DNA of 11,618 nt from an uncultured Collinsella sp. (GCA_900544205.1 UQUG01000058.1:1-11618), one strand, 5' to 3'; positions 1-8,012 are shown, counted from the stretch's first letter. Made by a program: numbers and translations. Notes: a model not told the origin generated them from the sequence alone.

Positions 1-52
1 TGTGACCTCCCGGTTATCAGCCGGACGCTCTAACCAACTGAGCTACAGGTCC
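1..52 (-). tRNA. tRNA-Ile (anticodon GAU), 3' part cut off by the window edge
   Basis: On the minus strand a tRNA begins at 52 with acceptor strand GGACCTG, then TA, a D-arm with stems GCTC/GAGC, and an anticodon arm with stems TCCGG/CCGGG around the loop CTGATAA. The anticodon GAT reads isoleucine codons. The first 52 nt (acceptor 5' strand, D-arm, anticodon arm, variable loop and the start of the T-arm) are present; the rest lies left of position 1. A tRNA-Ile just downstream of gyrA is also seen in other actinobacteria such as Mycobacterium tuberculosis, where tRNA-Ala follows. Whether tRNA-Ala follows here cannot be seen. Confidence 0.95.
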
Positions 53-66
53 ATCGCGCAAGGGAT

Positions 67-96
67 ATATTAGACGAGTCGTTACGCGCGCGTCAA
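67..96 (-). promoter_or_regulatory. Probable sigma-70-type promoter of tRNA-Ile
   Basis: Minus strand: -35 TTGACG (91-96), an 18-nt spacer, and -10 TAATAT (67-72). Initiation would fall near position 60, a few nucleotides before the tRNA 5' end at 52. The -35 hexamer lies inside the outer end of the large palindrome described at 88-298. No start-site data; the call rests on the match to consensus and position. Confidence 0.6.
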
Positions 97-298
97 CAAC
101 TTTTTTGAAAAACTTTGGAGGGTGTCGGCCCCGGCTGCCCGGCGGCATGCGAAGTCGCCTGCTCAGACAGTCCTGCTCGCACGGAGAGCACATTAAGTGC
201 TCTCCGGCTCGTGCGGAACTCGCGATCGACTTCGCATGCCGCCGGGCAGCCGGGGCCGACGTGGGGTTCAAAGGTTTTCAAAAAAGCGGTCGACGCGC
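88..298. repeat. Large imperfect palindrome (~211 bp) with a perfect 34-bp inverted core
   Basis: The arms 124-157 and 227-260 are perfect reverse complements over 34 bp. The match continues outward imperfectly: 88-117 against 269-298 agree at 26 of 30 positions, separated from the core by a short mismatched stretch with a 2-nt indel. The 69-nt interior (158-226) contains its own hairpin, GGAGAGCAC (183-191) and GTGCTCTCC (197-205) around a 5-nt loop, with a further CGCAC/GTGCG pairing outside it. The core is very GC-rich, while the outer arms carry T6/A6 tracts. It fills most of the gyrA to tRNA-Ile spacer, and no gene is seen there. It could be a palindromic intergenic repeat, a miniature mobile element or a large terminator or processing structure; no target-site duplication is evident. 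Confidence 0.85.
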
Positions 299-312
299 AG
301 TGCGCCGACCGC
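280..312 (-). terminator. Intrinsic terminator after gyrA
   Basis: Minus strand: a GC-rich stem-loop with outer stem GCGGTCG/CGACCGC (306-312 with 286-292), further inner pairing GCGC/GCGC, and an immediate run of six T (285-280). It lies about 40 nt past the gyrA stop codon. Its distal arm doubles as the outer end of the large palindrome. Confidence 0.8.
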
Positions 313-352
313 CGATATATGGGGTCTGATATTTTCTGCCAGCCAGGGCCTT

Positions 353-3094
353 TTACTCGTCGAGGAGATCTTCTGGCATGTCGTTGCCGTCGCCTAGGTC
401 GACTGGGGCCTCTTCGGCGTCGGCTGCGGCCTCGGTACCTTCACCTTCGGGCTTCTCTTTGGCCGCTGTCATGCGGGCTACGGCGCAGATGCGGTCGTTA
501 TCGTCGACGGTCATCATCTTGACGCCCTGGGTGGCGCGACCGGTTTGGCTGATCTCGTCGGTCTTGACGCGAATGACCGTCGCGCCCTCCGTCACGATGA
601 ACAGCTCATGCTGCGGGCCCACCGTCTTCATGGCTGCGAGGTTACCCTTGCGCTCGGTCATCTGGATGGTGTAGACGCCCTGACCGCCGCGGTTCTGCTC
701 CGGGTAATCCGAGACCGGCGTGCGTTTGCCGTAGCCGCGCTCGGTAATGACGAACAGGTCGCCGTTACCGTTGGTAATCTCCATACCAAGAACGCTCACG
801 CCTTCCTTCATGCCAATGCCGCGGACGCCGCTGGTATCGCGACCGGTGGCGCGCACCTGGTCCTCGGGGAACATAATCGCCTTGCCCGCGGTGGTTGCCA
901 TGATGATCTTGTCACCCTCGCGCACGCGACGTACAGCGAGCAGCGCGTCGTCGTCTCTCAGGTTGATGGCGATCAGGCCGTCGCGGCGGCTACGGTCGTA
1001 GGCGCTCATCACGGTCTTCTTGACCATGCCGCTCTTGGTGGCAAACATCAGGTACTCGTCGGCGGGGAACTCGCGGCAGCTGATGACGCTCGCGATCTTC
1101 TCGCCCTCCTCGAAAGGCAGCAGGTTGACGATCGCGGTGCCGCGCGCCTGGCGCGTGCCAACCGGCAGCTCGTGCACCTTCAGGCGATAGACTTTGCCCT
1201 TGCTCGAGAAGAACAGCACGTACTCGTGTGTGGATGCGATAAACATCTCGTCGATAACGTCGTCCTCTTTAAGGTTGACGCCCGACACGCCCTTGCCGCC
1301 ACGCTTTTGGGCGCGATAGGCGGCCACCGGGATGCGCTTGACGTAGCCGGTGTGGGTGATGGTCACGACCATGTCCTCGTCGGCAATCAGATCTTCGACG
1401 TCCAGGTCCTTCTCGACATGGCTGATCTCAGTGCGGCGCTTGTCGCCGAACTTCTTGGAAATCTCGCGCATCTCTTCCTTGATGACGCCCAGAATCTTCT
1501 CCTCGTGCGCCAGCAGGTCCTCGTAGTAGGCGATGGCGCGGCGCAGGCCGTCCAACTCTTCTTGGATCTTGTCGCGCTCCAGGCCGGTCAGGCGGCGCAG
1601 CTTCATCTCGAGGATGGCCGTGGTCTGCTCGGGCGTAAAGCCAAAGCGTTCGATCAAGCGACTGCTGGCCTCGGAGTCGGTCTGCGAGGAGCGGATGATG
1701 CTAATGACCTCGTCGATATGGTCAAGGGCCATCAGGTAGCCCTCGAGGATATGGGCACGCGCCTGGGCCTTCTTAAGGTCGAAGCGGGTGCGGCGGGTAA
1801 CGACGTCGACCTGGTGGTCAATGTAGTGCTGCAGCATCTCGCGCAGGCTCAGGCATTTGGGAACGCCGTTGACGAGCGCCAGGTTGTTGGCGCCGAAGGT
1901 CGTCTGCAGCGAGGTGTACTTATACAGGTTGTTGAGCACGACCTGCGGAATGACGCCCTTCTTGAGCTCGATGACCAGACGGATGCCCTTCTGGTTGGAC
2001 TCATCGCGCATATCCGAGATGCCCTCGATGCGCTTGTCGTTGACGAGCTGGGCAATCTTCTCCTGCAGGGTGCCCTTGTTGACCATGTAGGGAATCTCGG
2101 TAAAGACCAGGCGGCTGCGGCCGGTCTTGGTGGACTCCACGTGTGCCTTGGCACGCACGGTAATGGAGCCGCGGCCGGTCTCGTAGCTCTGCTTAATGCC
2201 GGCGCTGCCCATGATGATGGCGCCGGTGGGGAAGTCCGGACCGGGCATGATCTGCATGAGCTCGTCGACGGTGGCGTCGGGGTTGTCGATCAGGTAGCAG
2301 GTGGCCTCAATCGCCTCGGTGAGGTTGTGCGGGGCGATGTTGGTGGCCATGCCGACGGCGATGCCCTGGCTGCCGTTGACCAGCAGGTTGGGGAAGCGCG
2401 CAGGCAGCGCCACGGGCTCGGCGAGCGATTCGTCGTAGTTGGGCTGCCAGTCGACGGTATCCTTCTGCAGGTCGCGCAGCAGTTCCATGGCGGGCTTTGC
2501 CAGGCGGCTCTCGGTGTAACGCATGGCTGCCGCGCCGTCGCCGTCGATGTTACCGAAGTTGCCATGACCGTCGATGAGCGGCGTGCGCATGGAGAACCAC
2601 TGTGCCAGGCGGACCATGGCCTCGTAGACCGCAGAGTCACCGTGCGGGTGGTACTTACCGATAACTTCGCCGACCGTCCACGCCGACTTCTTGTGCGGGC
2701 GGTTGGGGTAGATGCCGCTCTCGTTCATCGCGTACAGGATGCGGCGGTGCACCGGCTTTAAGCCGTCGCGCACGTCCGGCAGGGCGCGCGCCGTGATGAC
2801 CGACATCGAATACTCGATAAACGACTGCTTCATCTCGCGACCGAACTCCGAAATCTGGAGCTGGCCGCCGTTGATATCCTCGCCGGCCGAGGCGCCACGG
2901 TCGACTTCGCCAAAACTCTCCTCGAGCTCGCCGTCGTCATCCTCTTCCTCGTCATCATCGACATCGGGGTTATAGGCGTCCGGGTCGCCGTCCTCGCCCT
3001 GCTCAGCACGGGCAAGCAGGCGCTTCAGATCGTCGGGCATGCCGGCATCGCCGGCCTCGTCCATACCCCCGTTATTGTTGATATCGTCTGCCAC
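353..3094 (-). CDS. gyrA: DNA gyrase subunit A, with a long acidic N-terminal extension
   Basis: The breakage-reunion and DNA-wrapping subunit of gyrase, which introduces negative supercoils using ATP hydrolysed by GyrB. The protein has 913 aa. Residues 78-200 match the GyrA N-terminal winged-helix domain: ALPDVRDGLKPVHRR (104-118), the quinolone-determining motif HPHGDSAVYE (149-158, Ser154 and Glu158, the Gram-positive wild-type pattern), and catalytic Tyr193 in AAMRYTE. A coiled-coil/tower region follows to about 560. The C-terminal beta-pinwheel starts with the GyrA box QKRGGKG (596-602), which separates it from ParC. An acidic tail (875-913) ends the protein. The odd part is residues 1-77: E. 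coli GyrA has only about 30 residues before the same homology, and here there is an Asp/Glu-rich stretch including VDDDEEEDDDGELEES. The GTG start (3092-3094) is set by AGGAGG upstream. It lies 11 nt after the gyrB stop, so the two are co-transcribed and probably translationally coupled. Confidence 0.97.
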   Translation of the reverse strand: MADDINNNGGMDEAGDAGMPDDLKRLLARAEQGEDGDPDAYNPDVDDDEEEDDDGELEESFGEVDRGASAGEDINGGQLQISEFGREMKQSFIEYSMSVITARALPDVRDGLKPVHRRILYAMNESGIYPNRPHKKSAWTVGEVIGKYHPHGDSAVYEAMVRLAQWFSMRTPLIDGHGNFGNIDGDGAAAMRYTESRLAKPAMELLRDLQKDTVDWQPNYDESLAEPVALPARFPNLLVNGSQGIAVGMATNIAPHNLTEAIEATCYLIDNPDATVDELMQIMPGPDFPTGAIIMGSAGIKQSYETGRGSITVRAKAHVESTKTGRSRLVFTEIPYMVNKGTLQEKIAQLVNDKRIEGISDMRDESNQKGIRLVIELKKGVIPQVVLNNLYKYTSLQTTFGANNLALVNGVPKCLSLREMLQHYIDHQVDVVTRRTRFDLKKAQARAHILEGYLMALDHIDEVISIIRSSQTDSEASSRLIERFGFTPEQTTAILEMKLRRLTGLERDKIQEELDGLRRAIAYYEDLLAHEEKILGVIKEEMREISKKFGDKRRTEISHVEKDLDVEDLIADEDMVVTITHTGYVKRIPVAAYRAQKRGGKGVSGVNLKEDDVIDEMFIASTHEYVLFFSSKGKVYRLKVHELPVGTRQARGTAIVNLLPFEEGEKIASVISCREFPADEYLMFATKSGMVKKTVMSAYDRSRRDGLIAINLRDDDALLAVRRVREGDKIIMATTAGKAIMFPEDQVRATGRDTSGVRGIGMKEGVSVLGMEITNGNGDLFVITERGYGKRTPVSDYPEQNRGGQGVYTIQMTERKGNLAAMKTVGPQHELFIVTEGATVIRVKTDEISQTGRATQGVKMMTVDDNDRICAVARMTAAKEKPEGEGTEAAADAEEAPVDLGDGNDMPEDLLDE

Positions 3095-3098
3095 GTTA

Positions 3099-3104
3099 CC
3101 TCCT
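3099..3104 (-). promoter_or_regulatory. Ribosome-binding site fixing the gyrA GTG start
   Basis: The minus-strand sequence GAGGAGG ends 4 nt before the GTG at 3092-3094 and lies just before the gyrB stop codon. It supports the GTG start over the internal ATG codons at residues 11 and 19, so the acidic extension is probably translated. Confidence 0.75.
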
Positions 3105-3105
3105 C

Positions 3106-5136
3106 TTAAGCGTCAAGGAAACGCGCGTCATGCGCATGTTTTTCAATGTACTCGCGGCGATAGCCGACCTCGGAACCCATGAGCTCGCGCACGGCGCGGT
3201 CCGCCACCACGGCGTCCTCGATCGACACGCGCTGCAGGATGCGGGTCTTGGGGTCCATCGTCGTCGAGGCAAGCTGCTTGGGGTCCATCTCGCCCAGGCC
3301 CTTGTAGCGCTGGACGGTGTAGCCCTTGCGCTTCTTGGTGATCTTGCCATCCTTGGCCTTGCCGTCCTCGTCGTTGTCGTCGGGGTTCAGCCCCAGGCTC
3401 TGGATGGTGTCGCGCAGGATCTCGTCTTCGGGCTGGCGGCCGTTGGGATACACGTAGTGAATCTTGTTGCGCACCTTGATGCCAAAGATGGGCGGGCACG
3501 CGACGTACACGTAGCCGGCGTCAATCAGCGGGCGCATGTACTTGTAAAAGAACGTCAGCAGCAGGATGCGGATGTGCGCGCCGTCGACGTCTGCATCGGT
3601 CATGATGATGATCTTGTGGTAGCGGGCCTTGGTGATGTCGAAGTCGCCGCCGTCGCCGGCGCTCGTCGTGACGCCGCAGCCGATCGCGGTGATGAGTGAC
3701 TGGATGGTGTCGCTCGAGAACGCACGATGATCGCCCACGCGCTCGACGTTCAGAATCTTGCCGCGCAGGGGTAGGATCGCCTGGATGTCTCGGCGACGGC
3801 CGTCCTTGGCCGAACCGCCTGCCGAGTCGCCCTCTACGATAAAGAGCTCAGTCAACTCGGCGTCGCGCACCGAACAGTCGGCGAGCTTGCCGGGCAGCGA
3901 CGCCGTCTCGAGCAGGCTCTTGCGGCGGGTCGCCTCGCGCGCCTTGCGGGCGGCGTTGCGCGCCTTGCAGGCCTGTTGGGCCTTCTTGACGATCTCGCGA
4001 GCGGGCTTGGGATGCTCCTCGAGGTAATCGGCAAGCCCGTCGGTCACGATCTTGAGCGTCAGCGCGCGCATATAGGAGCTGCCGAGCTTGGCCTTGGTCT
4101 GGCCCTCAAACTGCGGATCGGGCAGTTTGACCGAGATAACGGCCGACAGGCCCTCGCGCACATCGTCGCCGGTCAGGTTGGCGTCTTTTTCCTTGAGCAG
4201 GTTCTGCTTGCGAGCGTAATCGTTAATCACGCGGGTGAGTGCGGTACGGAAGCCCTCGAGGTGCATGCCGCCCTCGGGGGTGTAGATGTCGTTGGCAAAC
4301 GACATGACGTTCTCACCGTAGCCGCTATTCCACTGCAAGGACACCTCGACCTCGCCCATCTTGGTCACGGGCGCATCCGAATCCGATTTGCCCTCAATAT
4401 AGATGGGTTCCTTAAAGGCCTCGGGGACATCCTTGCCCTCATTGAGGAACTTAACGAAGTCGATAATGCCGCCGGCGTAGCAAAACTCCTCCACATGGGG
4501 AGTCGCCTCGCGCTCGTCGGTCAGCACGATCTTGAGGTTCTTGTTGAGGAATGCCGTCTCCTGCAGACGGTTGTGCAGCGTGTCGAAATCGTAGATGCAG
4601 GTCTCGAAGATCTCGTCGTCGGGCCAGAAGCTGACAGTGGTACCCGTCGTCTCCGAAGTGCCCACGACCTCCATCTTCTTGACGGTCTTGCCGCGCGAAA
4701 ACTCCATCTCGTAGATGTTGCCATCGCGGCATACCCGTACGACCACACGCTTGGACAGGGCGTTGACGACGGAGATGCCCACGCCGTGCAGGCCGCCCGA
4801 GACCTTGTAGGCCGAGTTATCGAACTTACCGCCGGCGTGCAGGATCGTCATGACGACCTCGAGCGTCGGGATCTTTTTGATGGGATGCTCGTCGACGGGG
4901 ATACCGCGCCCGTTATCGACGACCGTGATGGAGTTGTCGGCGTGGACCGTCACCTGGATCTCGGTGCAGAAACCGGCCATGGCCTCGTCGACGGAGTTGT
5001 CAACGATCTCCCACACCAGGTGATGAAGACCGCTGGCGCTCGTCGAGCCAATGTACATGCCCGGGCGCTTACGAACGGCCTCGAGACCTTCGAGAATCTT
5101 AATCTCGCCGCCATCGTAATCGTTTTCGTTTGCCAC
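3106..5136 (-). CDS. gyrB: DNA gyrase subunit B
   Basis: The ATPase and TOPRIM subunit of gyrase, working as a GyrA2GyrB2 complex on chromosomal DNA. The protein has 676 aa. The GHKL ATPase domain shows KRPGMYIG (23-30), the N-box with Glu43 and Asn47 in WEIVDNSVDEA, DNGRGIP (74-80) and the lid motif GGLHGVG (114-120). The transducer domain follows. The TOPRIM domain shows EGDSAGG (435-441) and the metal-binding DADVDGAH (514-521). The tail carries the GyrB signature QRYKGLGEMDPKQL (609-622). A short charged insert of about 20 residues (584-604) precedes that signature. An in-frame TTG lies six codons upstream, but the GTG at 5134-5136 has AAGGAGG 4 nt before it and is the better start. gyrB follows an intrinsic terminator, so it probably has its own promoter. 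Confidence 0.97.
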   Translation of the reverse strand: MANENDYDGGEIKILEGLEAVRKRPGMYIGSTSASGLHHLVWEIVDNSVDEAMAGFCTEIQVTVHADNSITVVDNGRGIPVDEHPIKKIPTLEVVMTILHAGGKFDNSAYKVSGGLHGVGISVVNALSKRVVVRVCRDGNIYEMEFSRGKTVKKMEVVGTSETTGTTVSFWPDDEIFETCIYDFDTLHNRLQETAFLNKNLKIVLTDEREATPHVEEFCYAGGIIDFVKFLNEGKDVPEAFKEPIYIEGKSDSDAPVTKMGEVEVSLQWNSGYGENVMSFANDIYTPEGGMHLEGFRTALTRVINDYARKQNLLKEKDANLTGDDVREGLSAVISVKLPDPQFEGQTKAKLGSSYMRALTLKIVTDGLADYLEEHPKPAREIVKKAQQACKARNAARKAREATRRKSLLETASLPGKLADCSVRDAELTELFIVEGDSAGGSAKDGRRRDIQAILPLRGKILNVERVGDHRAFSSDTIQSLITAIGCGVTTSAGDGGDFDITKARYHKIIIMTDADVDGAHIRILLLTFFYKYMRPLIDAGYVYVACPPIFGIKVRNKIHYVYPNGRQPEDEILRDTIQSLGLNPDDNDEDGKAKDGKITKKRKGYTVQRYKGLGEMDPKQLASTTMDPKTRILQRVSIEDAVVADRAVRELMGSEVGYRREYIEKHAHDARFLDA

Positions 5137-5140
5137 ACGT

Positions 5141-5147
5141 CCTCCTT
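5141..5147 (-). promoter_or_regulatory. Ribosome-binding site fixing the gyrB GTG start
   Basis: AAGGAGG on the minus strand, 4 nt before GTG 5134-5136, the same spacing as at gyrA. Starting at the upstream in-frame TTG (5152-5154) would place this site inside the coding sequence. Confidence 0.75.
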
Positions 5148-5159
5148 CAGTCAAGAAAA

Positions 5160-5188
5160 TGTGTACAGCCTTACTAGTTTATCGTAAA
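5160..5188 (-). promoter_or_regulatory. Candidate gyrB promoter (weak match)
   Basis: Minus strand TTTACG (5183-5188), a 17-nt spacer and TACACA (5160-5165). The match to consensus is only moderate. It is proposed because a strong terminator lies immediately upstream and only 49 nt separate that terminator from the gyrB start, so a promoter is needed here or transcription must read through. Confidence 0.3.
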
Positions 5189-5214
5189 AAAATACCCTCG
5201 GGAACGAGGGTATT
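5186..5214 (-). terminator. Intrinsic terminator of the dnaN-recF-dciA unit
   Basis: A perfect 10-bp stem AATACCCTCG/CGAGGGTATT (5205-5214 with 5191-5200) with a 4-nt loop, followed on the minus strand by an uninterrupted T-run (5192-5186). It lies 27 nt past the dciA stop codon and before gyrB. Confidence 0.9.
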
Positions 5215-5241
5215 TGGCTCTACAAGGCCACCAGATGCGAT

Positions 5242-5805
5242 TTAAGGCTCTTTTTTGCTTTCTACGCCCTTGGCCCACTCGGCACTGGCTCTCATGGCAT
5301 TCTCGAGGGCCTCGCGCAGTTTTTGGTCTTCGATGGGCGCCACTTGGCGCTCAATCTCGGTGCGCTCGGCCTCACTTAGGTCGGCGTGCGGGGCCGGCGG
5401 GCGCTCGGTCGTCGCCGGGCGCAGGCGCTGCTTGGCGGCGGGCGGCGTGTGACCCGGCGCGGTGGTTTTGAACACCAGGCCGTCCACATGCGCACCGGCG
5501 CGCTCCATGCGCGCGCGGATGATCTCGCGCAACAGCGTCATTTCCTGCGTCCACGAGGGCGAATCGAGATATACCAGCAGCTCATTGGACTCGGGCAGGT
5601 AGCGCAAGCCCGTCACATGCCGCCCCTCGCGCGTGCCCGAGCACACCGCGTTCCACGCGCGATAGACCGCGCGCGACTCCTCGGCAGCCTCCATCTGCGC
5701 GCGGCGCTTAGGCGTTGCAGCCGCCAGGATGCGCTGGCGCTCTGCGTTCAAAAACCCACTGAAGGCGACCGTTTCGCTCTCGCGCTCGTAATTAGCACGT
5801 CTCAC
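5242..5805 (-). CDS. dciA: DUF721 / DciA-like replicative helicase loader
   Basis: A 187-aa protein in the recF-gyrB slot that holds DUF721 genes in actinobacteria. The DciA family is known to bring the DnaB replicative helicase to the origin in bacteria without DnaC or DnaI. The DUF721 core is at about 45-105: an aromatic YRAWNAV (48-54) followed by a strand-rich segment with ELLVYLDSPSWTQEM (75-89) and a helix LLREIIRARM (91-100). Residues 115-150 are Pro/Ala/Arg-rich and likely disordered. A final charged helix (about 143-187) ends in Lys/Glu. The start is GTG at 5803-5805, overlapping the recF stop by 14 bp, which points to coupling. Family assignment is by layout and position; the domain is poorly conserved in sequence, so the symbol is given with some reserve. 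Confidence 0.8.
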   Translation of the reverse strand: MRRANYERESETVAFSGFLNAERQRILAAATPKRRAQMEAAEESRAVYRAWNAVCSGTREGRHVTGLRYLPESNELLVYLDSPSWTQEMTLLREIIRARMERAGAHVDGLVFKTTAPGHTPPAAKQRLRPATTERPPAPHADLSEAERTEIERQVAPIEDQKLREALENAMRASAEWAKGVESKKEP

Positions 5806-6898
5806 CCATGCTCACCACCTTGGCTCGATCAAGCAGGTCATCGGTAAAATACCCCAGGTTGGTCGTGGTTATGACCGTCTGGATATCATCGCCGATCAAC
5901 CGCAGGAAAGCACCGCGACGCTCGCCGTCGAGCTCGCTCATCACGTCGTCCAAAAGCAGCAGTGGGGCGGTGCCCAGGACATCGCGAGCCACGGCCACCT
6001 CCGCCACCTTCCAGGCCAGCACCAACGTTCGCTGCTGGCCTTGGCTGGCAAACGAACGGGCGGAGCGACCCGCCACGGTAAACTCAATCTCATCGCGATG
6101 CGGTCCCACCAACGTCACGCCGCGGCGAATTTCCTCGTCGGCGTGCTCATCAAGGGCGGCCAGCATGCGCTCGTACGCCCAGCCCTTCAGCTCTTCGCGA
6201 TCCCCGACCTGGGGCAAATCCCCCAGCGTGGACGTATAGGTCACGTTGGCAGCCTCACCGGACGCCACTTGCCCGTAGGCAGTACGCACATGGCCCGCCA
6301 GCCGATCGAGCAGGGCCAACCGGTGCACAAGCAGGGCCGAGCCCGCGCGGGCAATCGAATCGTTCCACGCGCCGAGCATCTCGCGACAGCACCAGGTCTC
6401 CTTGAGCAGGGCGTTACGCTGGGTCACGCAGCGCCCATAGGCGCTCGCAAGATCGGCATAGCGTGCGCTCAGCTGCATGCCAAAGTCATCGAGGGCGGCG
6501 CGGCGCACACTGGCGCCTCGCTTAACCATGTCCAGATGGTCGGGGCAAAACAGCACGCTCGGCAGAACCCCGCGCACACCGGCGGCAGAACATCTCTTGC
6601 CGTTGCGGCTAAACGAGCGCTTACCGTCCTCCGCGTTCAATCCCATATCAAGCACGCGGCCGTCGCCCTCGAGCCTCAGCTCGACCTTGCACGAGCCCAC
6701 GCCGTCATGGACGAGCTCGGCTGCGGTCGGATGCCTAAACGAGGCGCCGCTCGTCAGCAGCTGCAGCGCCTCTATAAGATTGGTCTTTCCCGCCGCGTTG
6801 GGTCCCGCAAGTATCGTCACGCCCTCGTCCAGAGCAAGGCGATAGCTATCGAAGCTGCGGTAGTGCGCGACGGAAAGATCGCGGGCGAATATGGTCAT
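5792..6898 (-). CDS. recF: RecF, DNA gap-repair ATPase
   Basis: An SMC/ABC-like ATPase that helps load RecA at single-strand gaps and stalled forks with RecO and RecR. The protein has 368 aa, the normal family length. Walker A is GPNAAGKTN (32-40), the ABC-type signature is SQGQQRT (285-291), and Walker B is LLLLDDVMSELD (313-324). The N-terminal FARDLSVAHYRSF matches the RecF opening. The ATG at 6896-6898 is chosen because the reading frame extends much further upstream only through dnaN, where it makes no RecF-like protein. The start lies 10 nt after the dnaN stop, and no strong ribosome-binding site is visible, so coupling to dnaN translation is likely. The 3' end overlaps dciA by 14 bp. 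Confidence 0.95.
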   Translation of the reverse strand: MTIFARDLSVAHYRSFDSYRLALDEGVTILAGPNAAGKTNLIEALQLLTSGASFRHPTAAELVHDGVGSCKVELRLEGDGRVLDMGLNAEDGKRSFSRNGKRCSAAGVRGVLPSVLFCPDHLDMVKRGASVRRAALDDFGMQLSARYADLASAYGRCVTQRNALLKETWCCREMLGAWNDSIARAGSALLVHRLALLDRLAGHVRTAYGQVASGEAANVTYTSTLGDLPQVGDREELKGWAYERMLAALDEHADEEIRRGVTLVGPHRDEIEFTVAGRSARSFASQGQQRTLVLAWKVAEVAVARDVLGTAPLLLLDDVMSELDGERRGAFLRLIGDDIQTVITTTNLGYFTDDLLDRAKVVSMGETC

Positions 6899-6908
6899 AG
6901 GGCGGCTG

Positions 6909-8012
6909 CTAGATGCGGACCGGCATGACCAGGTACAGGTAGTTGATCTTGTCGTAGGACTTGAAGATGCCCGCCTGCGAGTAGCTCTTGAGCTCCAGCG
7001 TGATCTCCTTCTCCTTGGACAGGGCATTGAGGCAGCCGAAGATGTAGTGGTAGTTGAAGGCGATGGTACCCGACTCGCCCTCGGCCTCGACATCGATCGT
7101 CTCCTGCGCAAGGTCCTGGTCATTGGAAATGGAGGACAGGCCCATCTGCCCGTTCTCGACATCGATCTCGAACTTGACAGCGGGGTTGGCGCTCGCGATA
7201 ACGGCCACGCGCTTGAGGGCGGCGTTAAAGGCGGCGACGTCAATCTTGACGCTCGTCACGCACGAATCGGGGATGAGCTGCTTGTAGTTGGGGTACACGC
7301 CCTCGATACGACGCGACACGTAGGTGGTGTTGCCGGCCTCAAAGACGACCTGGGTGTCGGTAGCCCCGATCATGATGGTCGCCTGGCTGGCCATGATGTT
7401 CAGTGCGTCGTTAAAGGCGTCAGCCGGAACGTTGAGCTCAAAGGAGCCCTCGAGGGTCGAGGTCTCGACCTGCGTATCGCACACGGCCAAGCGGAAGGAA
7501 TCGGTCGCCACCAGGCGCACGGTGTTGTTCTCGACCTTCATGTGCACGCCGCCTAGGATGGGGCGGGCCTTGTCGGTCGAGGTGACGCGCCACACGCGGC
7601 CGACCATTTCGGACAAGATATCGGTCGGCAGCTCCACGGCACTCTCGATGGCATAGGCCGGAAACTCGGGGAAGTCATTGGCATCGAGCGTGTTCAGGCG
7701 GAAAGAGCTTTTCTCGCAACCAATCAGCACCTGGCGCTCGGACAGCTCAAAGGTGACCGGGGCATCGGGGAGGGTCTTGGTGATATTGGAGAGCATCTTA
7801 CAGGGGATAACCATCTCGCCCTCTTCTTCGACATGCGCCGCGATGCGATGACGGATCGAGATGGTGTAGTTAGAGGTCTGGAATTCCAAGATGCCGTCTT
7901 GCGCCTTAACGAGCACGCCCGACAGGATGGGAAGGGTGGATGCCGAAGCGACACCCTTCATTACGACGCCGATGGCTTGTGTAAGCGAGCTCTGGCTGAC
8001 GGTGAACTTCAT
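6909..8012 (-). CDS. dnaN: DNA polymerase III beta sliding clamp
   Basis: The dimeric ring that tethers DNA polymerase III to DNA and docks many replication and repair proteins. The protein has 367 aa, typical length, with three similar clamp domains. Diagnostic stretches are MKFTVSQSSLTQAI at the N-terminus, LPILSGVLV (27-35), LVATDSFRLAV (the clamp ATDSxRLA motif) and the C-terminal YLYLVMPVRI, which forms part of the peptide-binding pocket in known clamps. The ATG at 8010-8012 has AAAGG about 9 nt upstream. The gene follows the dnaA-dnaN origin spacer, and its transcript must start in or cross that AT-rich element. recF follows after 10 nt. Confidence 0.97.
   Translation of the reverse strand: MKFTVSQSSLTQAIGVVMKGVASASTLPILSGVLVKAQDGILEFQTSNYTISIRHRIAAHVEEEGEMVIPCKMLSNITKTLPDAPVTFELSERQVLIGCEKSSFRLNTLDANDFPEFPAYAIESAVELPTDILSEMVGRVWRVTSTDKARPILGGVHMKVENNTVRLVATDSFRLAVCDTQVETSTLEGSFELNVPADAFNDALNIMASQATIMIGATDTQVVFEAGNTTYVSRRIEGVYPNYKQLIPDSCVTSVKIDVAAFNAALKRVAVIASANPAVKFEIDVENGQMGLSSISNDQDLAQETIDVEAEGESGTIAFNYHYIFGCLNALSKEKEITLELKSYSQAGIFKSYDKINYLYLVMPVRI

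Noticed and set aside
545..2761. A 738-codon open frame on the plus strand across gyrA
   Set aside because: It is antisense to clearly conserved GyrA coding sequence; its Val/Leu/Asp/His/Gly-rich protein has no domain pattern and is typical of a GC-rich shadow frame.
5152..5154. TTG as the gyrB start
   Set aside because: The Shine-Dalgarno sequence lies downstream of it, just before the GTG at 5134-5136.
3976..5187. A 403-codon plus-strand open frame across gyrB
   Set aside because: Shadow of gyrB, with no recognisable motif and no ribosome-binding site noted.
6899..7243. Upstream extension of the recF reading frame into dnaN
   Set aside because: The extra 115 residues are Ser/Arg/Pro-rich, lie entirely within dnaN in another frame, and precede a normal RecF start.
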